Assembly (NCBI GenBank): GCA_003427395.1
Contig: BFEA01000280.1
Coordinates: 1,374,900-1,400,789 of the forward strand
Direction: 5' to 3'
Length of the DNA stretch: 25,890 nucleotides
Source: Chara braunii
Lineage: Eukaryota > Streptophyta > Charophyceae > Charales > Characeae
The notes under the pieces: model-generated
Database searches by the model: none
What the model was told of the DNA's origin: nothing
What the model saw: the letters and a program-made list of their open reading frames with translations, nothing else
Program-made: the position numbers and the translations under genes
Shown here: positions 19,602-25,890 of the stretch, one piece after another
How the letters are laid out: each line of letters starts with the position of its first letter
Position numbering within the stretch: position 1 is the stretch's first letter

Positions 19602-19616
19602 AACCTACAAAATACT
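19602..19616 (+). repeat. Target-site duplication, right copy (retroposon 1)
   Basis: An exact copy of 18532-18546, placed straight after the A run of retroposon 1. Confidence 0.9.
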
Positions 19617-19630
19617 TGCCAGCATGGCCT

Positions 19631-19644
19631 AAAAACTCTGCACA
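19631..19644 (+). repeat. Target-site duplication, left copy (retroposon 2)
   Basis: AAAAACTCTGCACA recurs exactly at 20080-20093 on the other side of retroposon 2. Confidence 0.85.
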
Positions 19645-20079
19645 TCCAGCGGCCTATCTCAGTTGGTAAGGCACGCAAGTGGCATTCAAGAGGTCTTGGG
19701 TTCAATCCCCATTGGCCTCATGTACCTTCCTGGGCATGCTTGGCGCCCGCCACCTAGAGATAGCCCGTTGGTCCCCCCAATTGGCATTAAAAAGCAGTCT
19801 ATGCTGATGTTCATAGGGGGAGGGGTACTGAGGGAGGCACAACGACTGGCCACTCAGATGATGCTCGGTCCCTCTGCTACCGGCTGTCCCCTGGCCCAGT
19901 GGGGATCCCTGAAGGGTATCAGGCCACCCTGGGCTGAAAAGGCCACTGTTGTCAGATTAGACACAAGATTGGTGAAAAGGCCACTGTCGTCAGATTAGAC
20001 ACAAGATTGAATTTACCTGGGCTGGTTAGTCCGATGATAATACCTCAAGGCCATCGCCCTTTTTTTTTTTTTTTTAGAA
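19645..20079 (+). mobile_element. Retroposon 2: tRNA-headed SINE with T-run end
   Basis: This 435-bp insertion lies between perfect 14-bp repeats. It begins TCCAG, the same leader as retroposon 1, then a tRNA-like head with A box TATCTCAGTTGG (19655-19666) and B box GGTTCAATCCC (19699-19709). Partial acceptor pairing through GGCC is possible. A 38-bp unit is duplicated at 19936-20010. The 3' end is a T run of about 16 (20060-20075) rather than A, so it may carry its own Pol III stop. No coding region is present. Confidence 0.85.
19936..20010 (+). repeat. 38-bp tandem duplication in retroposon 2
   Basis: Units at 19936-19973 and 19974-20010 share GAAAAGGCCACTGT and AGATTAGACACAAGATTG; within the shared length they differ at one base. 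The near-identity suggests a recent duplication. Confidence 0.9.
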
Positions 20080-20093
20080 AAAAACTCTGCACA
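20080..20093 (+). repeat. Target-site duplication, right copy (retroposon 2)
   Basis: An exact copy of 19631-19644. Confidence 0.85.
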
Positions 20094-20164
20094 AACTGAA
20101 AAGGAGAGTTAGGGCGCTGGAAGGTTCATGTGATTTTTCGGGAATTTTTTGTGCCTGATTTTCC

Positions 20165-21745
20165 TTTTTTTTTTTTTTGGGGGGGGGGGACAAGGCTCCA
20201 ATCTATTCGTGGGGAGCAGCATGTGCTGGGAACCGGGCCCGGCGTCCCAAATGAAAATTTAACAGATGGTTTGGAAGTATGGCTGAGAAACAAGAACATA
20301 TGCACAATTCAGAAAATGACTCAGACACCCCAAATCAATCCCCGATACCCCACTCCGACAAGACTTATTGCAGTTGAGCCACCATCTCCTCTGCTGCTGT
20401 ACCCTATTCCCATCCTACCAGCTAGCCCCCTTACTAGTAGGACGCGTGATATCCCACCTTCTCCTTCTCCCCCTCACCTCGGGCTCTTGAAAAAACATAT
20501 GAGGAATCCGGAAAACATGGGAATAGACCGCATAGGTACTACAAATGCTCCAAGACCCTCGAAATCCCTAACAAACCCTTCCAAAGCTCTCCAACATTGT
20601 TTTACTCCCTGCCGAGCTCTTCCAGGCCCCACACCCCCACATCCTGCTGGGTTACAGGGCAACACAACTCACCCCATCTCTGACCAGCGTCGTCCCAGCA
20701 GCAACCTTTGGTTGTCCCGTGGAATACCTACCCCAAAGCATCCCCAGATCTCTCTACCAAGCCTCACGCTCCTGCATCAGCAGGTTACAGGGCAACTCCC
20801 CAGCACTGGCCAGCATCGTTCTGGCATCGAACAGCTGCAGGTCACTGAGTATAACAGCATCAAAGCCACCTAAGAAGAGTTGCTAGGAATCCCCAGAGTC
20901 CTAAAACAGCTTCTAAAGACCACCAGACAACCATCTACATATGTTTTTTTGAGAAAATGAGAAATTTATGGGAAAAATCTTTGTAGTACCGGGGCCATTA
21001 CCCGGCTTCGGCTGAGAAAAACAACTGTGTACGAGAGCACTAAATTTTTTTTCTAACCTCCAAGGCTCGGATCAAAGGAGCATTCAGAACGAAAGACCCT
21101 CCTACTTTAGAGTCTTTCGGTAACCCAACCCTACCTGCCTCACCCCTATAACCCGATGCCCAGTCTCTACCTGGCCTCATGCCCCCAACTGCTAGGTTAC
21201 AGGGTGGCACGACCCACCCTAGAAACCCCCCCCCCTGCTAGGCCACAGGGCAAAACGACCTGCCCCGGCTCCGGCCAGCATTGGCTAGGCACCAGCTCAC
21301 GAAAGGACACTAGAGTGCCTTCCACCCTTGACAACTCCCCAGATCTCTCTACCAGGTCTCATGCCCTCATTCCACTTGAGTTATAGGGCAGCGCAACCAA
21401 ACCCCAACATCGACCAGCGTTGTTCTGGCCTCGTCTATTCGCAAACCTCTGGGGCTCAGGACCAAGACAAATATCAGTCAAGCTACCAGCCAGCACCATA
21501 GATGTAGATCCCCTCATTCATCTTGCAAATATCCCCTAACAGAACCTTCTCAACCCTACTCTGGCAAGTCTTACTATGGTGAAGCCACCATCTTCACCAC
21601 TGTTGTACCCTATTCAACCCTATAGGCTAGCCCCTTCGCCGCAGAGTGCGTCATCTCCCGCCGTCACAGCTCCACTATCCTCCGCCTTCAACCCCAAAAC
21701 CTAGGAGGAATTTTTCAATTAAGAAAACAGAAATTAAATGGCGAT
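20165..21745 (-). mobile_element. R-family repeat, copy b (near full length)
   Basis: Read on the minus strand, it aligns end to end with 24488-25890. A TTCTTAATTGAAAAATT start is followed by several copies of a sub-unit built on GACGCTGGCC, CCCTGTAACC, GGCATGAGGC and AGAGAGATCTGGGGA. Then come the CCGGG/CCCGG stem with loop TAATGGC (20989-21005), more sub-units, a second copy of the 5' module (20345-20460), the GCCGGG/CCCAGC stem (20225-20243, one pair broken) and an 11-C, 14-A tail (20165-20189 as T and G runs). Long open frames here, such as 20130-20873 (+), are antisense and share no family motif. I treat it as a non-coding retroposon. Confidence 0.8.
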
Positions 21746-22030
21746 CGTTATGTTCAACACCTGCTTATTCCCAGAGGAAGAAGGAAAACCACATGCGGAG
21801 TCCACCGCTGATTAAGGTCTCAGTAACAATTATTAAGAACAACGAGACCAATTACTTGAGAGATCACTATTTGAGAAATCAGAAAAGAAAAAAAAATGTA
21901 GGCATCTTTCTTCAACGAGAAACAAACATCATCATGTAAAAAATTCAAATATGAGCAATCTCACGGTCATAGAAGGTAAATCACGAATATCCATCTACAA
22001 GATCAGAGTAAGAATTTCAAGTTTGAGCAA
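21746..22030. other. AT-rich non-coding stretch
   Basis: No gene or element end was recognised. The last 30 bp (GATCAGAG...TTTGAGCAA) are a degenerate first unit of the direct repeat that follows. Confidence 0.5.
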
Positions 22031-22189
22031 GATCATGGGATTTCAAATTTGAGAAAGTCAAGTGTAAGAATTTTAAAGATTTTTTAGTAAGTCATGCGAA
22101 CGAAGTTTGGAACAGATCGCGAGATTTCAAATTTGAGAAAGTTAGGCATAAGAAATTTTAATGAGACATGCGAACGAAGTTTGGAACTA
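22031..22189 (+). repeat. About 80-bp tandem repeat, two copies
   Basis: Units 22031-22114 and 22115-22189 share GATC, ATTTCAAATTTGAGAAAGT, TAAGAA and CATGCGAACGAAGTTTGGAAC. The sequence is AT-rich and non-coding. Confidence 0.85.
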
Positions 22190-22399
22190 GTTTGAACCAC
22201 GATTAGGAATTATGACCTAGAATCAAATTTAATGCGAAAACAAGCGAAGGTTAGGAGTGTGGAATGAAGATGAAAGCACAGGAAAGGAATAGAGGAGAGT
22301 CTTATAGGAGGGGATGGAAGACAATCACAGAGGCCAACACCTGTTAGCGCTAGCACTAGCGCTATGGCTGGCGGGCGCCGGGCCGCCGCGACACGCGGA

Positions 22400-22620
22400 T
22401 GATGGCATGCTGGTTGCTTGCAGGCGAGGCGCTGGCTGGACGGAGGTGGCGGGGCGCTGGCTTCTCGCAAGGGGCGAGGCGTTGGCTGTGTGAGTGCAGC
22501 GAGGCGCTGGCTGCTGGCGGCGGGCGAGGTGCTGGCAACAGGTGAGTGGTGGGGCGCTAGTGACTTGCGACTGGCGAGGCGCTGGCTTGTGGTGACTAGT
22601 AACATGCTAGCTGACACGTG
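22400..22620. repeat. GC-rich degenerate minisatellite
   Basis: About seven spaced copies of GCGAGGCGCTGGC-like sequence recur every 25-35 bp. Open frames on both strands (22210-22653 minus, 22418-22672 plus) follow from the repeat and have no family motif. Confidence 0.7.
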
Positions 22621-22679
22621 GCGCGGTGTTGGCAGCCGACGGGAGGGAGGCACTGGTGTGAGAGTGCGGTGATGTTGTG

Positions 22680-23380
22680 AAGTAGATGGGGGTTAGCGCT
22701 TGATGCACGCGCGGTATCCAGAGGCGCTGGGTCATTACTACGTCACAGGCTGACGTGACATCTGGCCTGAGGTACAGAGGAAAAGGGAGAATGGTAGCGG
22801 CAACCGCTGTTTGAGCATTTTCCCTGTGTTTTTCACATGAAGTACTCCATAGCCAAGACCTTTAAAGAGGCTGGAGAACTCATGCTAGTTGACGAAAGTC
22901 GATGTTAGTGGAGGAAAGTGGAGTCAGCCCCGTGGAGACCAAAGTGCGGAGAACGTTGGTCCTACTTGAAGAACCATCACAGTGCCACTGAGAGAGTATC
23001 ATCAAGAGAGCGGCTAGGAGGTCATCATCAATCTATATATGTGCTTTCGTCTATTTTTTATCTTGTGCATGTTATCCATCAAGAGCATCAAGATTGTCAT
23101 CATTGTCATTTCAGCGGGGGTGTTTCATCAAGGACACCGTCATTTTTGTAATCCTCATTTGGTTACCAGTGGTAATCATCATCGGCTTCTCTAATTCGTC
23201 ATCCATGTTATTTATCTTCGTTTATCTTCTTTATGGTCATAATCCAGACTTCTCTGTAAAAATCGTAATCATCGTCATCTTTTATCTTCATTACAACAAT
23301 AGTGAGCTGTCAATCTTCCACACCGATGCCATTAGGGTATCGCAAGTCCAACGTTCTTTATTTATTTTTGCGAATTTTAT

Positions 23381-23414
<34 letters not shown>

Positions 23415-24044
23415 CGGTTTTGTTATTCTTTTTTTTTCATCAATCAGTAGTCATCTCTGTGTTTGTGATTATATTATCATCTCCCAGATAGGCTATGGTC
23501 TAGTTGGTAGGTAGGTTGGTTAGGAAGGGAGCACTACTCCGCAGGGGTAACACAAGGTGGGAGGTGATTGTCCTCCAGGGAGTAGATGCAGATGATGGGA
23601 GTTGACCTGGGCTGGGGCTGGGAGATATGTATGGGGGGGCATTATCTTCTGGCGGAGGCAGACTAGGTCAGAGTGTTAGTTTTGAGATACACCTTTTGGG
23701 GGAACTTGTTACCTCAAGGAAGAAGGGAATGGGGAGGTTCTCTCTCTCGTTGGGGCTGATAGGAACTTCATGCTGATAGCGGGGTCAGCTCAGCGGAGGC
23801 AGCGAGAGGAGAAGAGGAAATGAGGGGAGAGGAGGAGAATACATGGAAGAAGGGAAGGGGTGGAGAGAAATAATCATCAGCGTCGTCATCATTATCCATC
23901 ATCTTTGTAATCATCTCAAGGTACTCGTCAAATTTCATCATCAGAAAGTTTGGCTGATCAAGATTCTGATATTATCAGATCCTTGATTTCTGGTTGGCAT
24001 TCTAGATTAGCTAATTTCCTAATTGAGTCCTCTTGTGTAATGGC
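22680..24044. other. Non-coding, ATC/TCA-rich stretch
   Basis: Many ATC and TCA triplets are scattered at 22975-23330 and 23870-23960, with a pure TCA array at 23382-23414. A G-rich part lies at 23500-23860. No gene, RNA or transposon end was recognised. Confidence 0.5.
23382..23414 (+). repeat. (TCA)n microsatellite
   Basis: Eleven consecutive TCA units. Confidence 0.95.
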
Positions 24045-24487
24045 CAGGTTGAGTTGGCGCCAGAACGACGCTAGCCGGCGCTGGGGCAGTGCCTTGTAAC
24101 CTGCTTGTGTAGGAGCTTGAGGCTTTGTATAGAGGTCTGCAATTGTCGAGGGAGGAAGGCAATCTGCAAACTTGACTAATGGATACAATCTGGCCAATGA
24201 TGGTCGGAGTTGGGGTGGGTAGCGCTGCTCTGTAACCGAGCCAGATTGGGGTGTGAGATCGGTAAGAGGCCTGATTGGTGCACAGCACGGGCTCAATTGT
24301 GATTGGTTATTTGGAGTGGATACAGGAAGACATCCTAAATCATCCAAAATGATCCTTAATCATCCTAAATTTTCATCAATTGTCAATCATTAATGTATTT
24401 CCATTATAAGGGATGCTGGGCCTGGTTCCCAGCACGTGATGCTCCGCACGAATAGATTGGAGCAATAAAAATAATAATAAAAAAAAG
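24045..24487 (+). mobile_element. R-family repeat, copy c (partial)
   Basis: It has two sub-units (24058-24135 and about 24205-24270), no clear first stem-loop, a stretch of CATCCTAAAT-like repeats, then the intact stem GCTGGG/CCCAGC with loop CCTGGTT (24415-24433) and the CACGAATAGATTGGAGC end with an AAT-rich tail. Copy d begins directly behind it. Confidence 0.75.
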
Positions 24488-25890
24488 TTCAAACAAGAAA
24501 TTCGATTCTTAATTGAAAAATTATTCCAAGGTTTGGTGCTGGAGGTAGGGGGTTGTGGTGGTTGCGACGGCGGGAGATGACGCGCTCTGTGGCAAAGGGG
24601 CTACCCTGCAGGGTTGTAATAAGGTACAACAATGGTGGAGATGGTGGCTTCATCGTGGTAAGACTTGTCGGAGTAGGTTTCAGAGGGTTTGTTGGGGGGA
24701 TATCTGCAACCGGTGCATGAAGGAGACGAATAATGAGATCTACAACTATGGTGCTGATTGGTGGCTTCACTGCGATTTGCCTTAGTCCTGAGTCCTGGTG
24801 GTTTGCGAAAAGACGAGGCCAGAACGATGATGGTCGGTGCTGGGGCTTGGTCCTACTGCTCTGTAACTCGAGCTGTACGAGGGCATGCGACCTGGTAGAG
24901 AGATCTGGGGAGTTGTCGAGGATGGAAGGCACTCTAGTGTCTTTTGGTAAGCTGGTGCGTAGTCGACGCTGGCCGGAGCCGGGGCGGGTCGCTTTGCCCT
25001 GTGGCCTAGCAGGTAGGGGTTATTCCGGGGTGGGTCGTGCCACTCTGTAACCTAGCAGCTAGGGGCATGAGGCCTGGTAGAAATTGGGCATCAGGAGATA
25101 GGGGTGAGGCAGGTAAGGGTTGGGTTGCTGAAAGGCCCTAAGGCAGGTGTTTTTTTTCCGAATGCTTCTTTGATCCAAGTTTTGGGGGACACAGAATTTC
25201 AGTATTCTTGTAAAAAAAAAAAAAAAAAAAGTAAAAGTCGGGTAATAGCCCCGGTATCTCAAGGATATCTTCAAAAAAAGGTTTGTTTACAGGTGGTTTT
25301 GAGAATGCCTTACAATTCTGGGGACTTCTAGCAACTCGCTTTAGGCTGTTTGATACTGGTACATTCATGAATCTGCGGTTGTTCGATGCCAGAACGACGC
25401 TGGCCGGTGCTAGGGTGTCGCCCTGTAACCTGCTGACTGCAGGAGCGTGAGGCCTGGTAGAGAGATCTGGGGATGCTTTGGGGTGGGCATTCCAAGGGAC
25501 AACCAAGGGTTGCTGTTGGACGACGCTGGCCGGAGCTGAGGTGAGTCGTGTTGCTCTGTAACCTAGCCGGGTGGGAGTGTGAGGCCTGGGAAAGCTCGAC
25601 AGGGAATAAGACAATGTTGGATAGTTTTAGAGAGTTTTGTTTGGGAGTCTAGGGGTTCTAAGCATTCGAAAAGAGGTCAGTAGTCATTCATAGTTTTTCA
25701 ACCTCTTTCTAATTCTCTTGAATTTCTTCAATAGTTCTCAATAGTTCTCAGATTGATTCTCAACCGAAGTCGGGTAATGGCCCTGGTATCTCAAATGACT
25801 TGTATAACTCTATATGGGACGCTGGGCCCGGTTCCCAGGACGTGCTGCTCCCCACGAATAGACTGGAGCTTTTGTCCCCCCCCCCCAAAA
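24488..25890 (+). mobile_element. R-family repeat, copy d (near full length, runs off the window)
   Basis: It starts with TTCTTAATTGAAAAATT near 24507-24524. Five GACGCTGGCC/CTGTAACC sub-units lie near 24816, 24963, 25030, 25388 and 25518. An internal A run (25212-25230) is followed by the first stem-loop (25238-25254), and the second half ends in another such loop (25771-25785, partly broken), then GCTGGG/CCCAGG (25821-25839), GGAGC and 11 C followed by A at the window end. The two halves share the order of sub-units then stem-loop, so the element looks like a dimer. Frames on the minus strand, such as 25138-25614, are shadows of the sub-unit repeats. Confidence 0.8.

Noticed and set aside
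19645-19720. Functional tRNA gene
   Set aside because: Same reason: a tRNA-like head of a retroposon, with no proper anticodon arm.
20130-20873. 247-codon open frame on the plus strand
   Set aside because: It is antisense to R copy b, starts in T and G homopolymers, and its protein repeats follow the DNA sub-units. The homologous copy d does not keep a comparable open frame.
22031-22189. CRISPR-like array
   Set aside because: Only two or three imperfect 75-84-bp units with no spacers, in eukaryotic repeat DNA.
22210-22653. 147-codon minus frame and 84-codon plus frame
   Set aside because: Both overlap the GC-rich minisatellite on opposite strands and lack motifs.
25138-25614. 158-codon open frame on the minus strand
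   Set aside because: A shadow of the R sub-unit repeats including an A-run-encoded Phe stretch; no family motif.

Overview
This window is eukaryotic, repeat-dominated DNA. I recognise no intact host gene. The recognisable coding matter is decayed non-LTR retrotransposon (LINE) sequence. ORF1 resembles the plant L1 type: an N-terminal domain like DUF4283, then a CCHC knuckle. ORF2 has an APE-type endonuclease, a reverse transcriptase and a C-terminal zinc-binding segment of the zf-RVT kind. That architecture, the long T/A runs and the tRNA-headed retroposons point to a plant-lineage genome (land plant or streptophyte alga). This is an inference, not proof.

Layout. 1-3.1 kb: T-rich and purine-rich low-complexity DNA, a CpG-rich block, a short hairpin and two tRNA-like fragments. 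3.1-3.9 kb (-): LINE D, a miniature LINE with ORF1 N-terminus plus 3' tail, carrying a foldback insertion. 4.4-9.6 kb (+): LINE A, with ORF1, an internally deleted ORF2, a duplicated 3' UTR and a C-run/A-run tail. 9.6-17.3 kb (+): LINE B, the most complete copy, carrying two MITE-like insertions (about 11.86-12.29 kb in ORF1; 16.05-16.38 kb in ORF2). 17.3-18.0 kb (-): LINE C, an ORF2 fragment. 18.0-18.3 kb: a truncated copy of an unnamed repeat family, here called R. 18.3-18.4 kb (-): a small ORF2-like scrap. 18.55-19.60 and 19.65-20.08 kb: two tRNA-headed retroposons with perfect 15-bp and 14-bp target-site duplications. 20.2-21.7 kb (-): near-full R copy. 21.7-24.0 kb: non-coding, with direct repeats, a GC-rich minisatellite and ATC-rich DNA. 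24.0-25.9 kb (+): a partial and a near-full R copy, the last running to the window edge.

How the parts relate. LINEs A, B and D align with one another over ORF1 (A and B also over ORF2), so they are divergent members of one lineage. The main observation is that LINE A, LINE D and the coding-free R repeats share small 3' stem-loops. One has a GGG/CCC core with a loop starting TA and covarying outer pairs; the other is GCTGGG/CCCAGC. LINE A and two R copies also share a C10-11 then A(n) tail. This looks like a LINE and its non-autonomous partners sharing a reverse-transcriptase recognition structure. All comparisons were made by eye.
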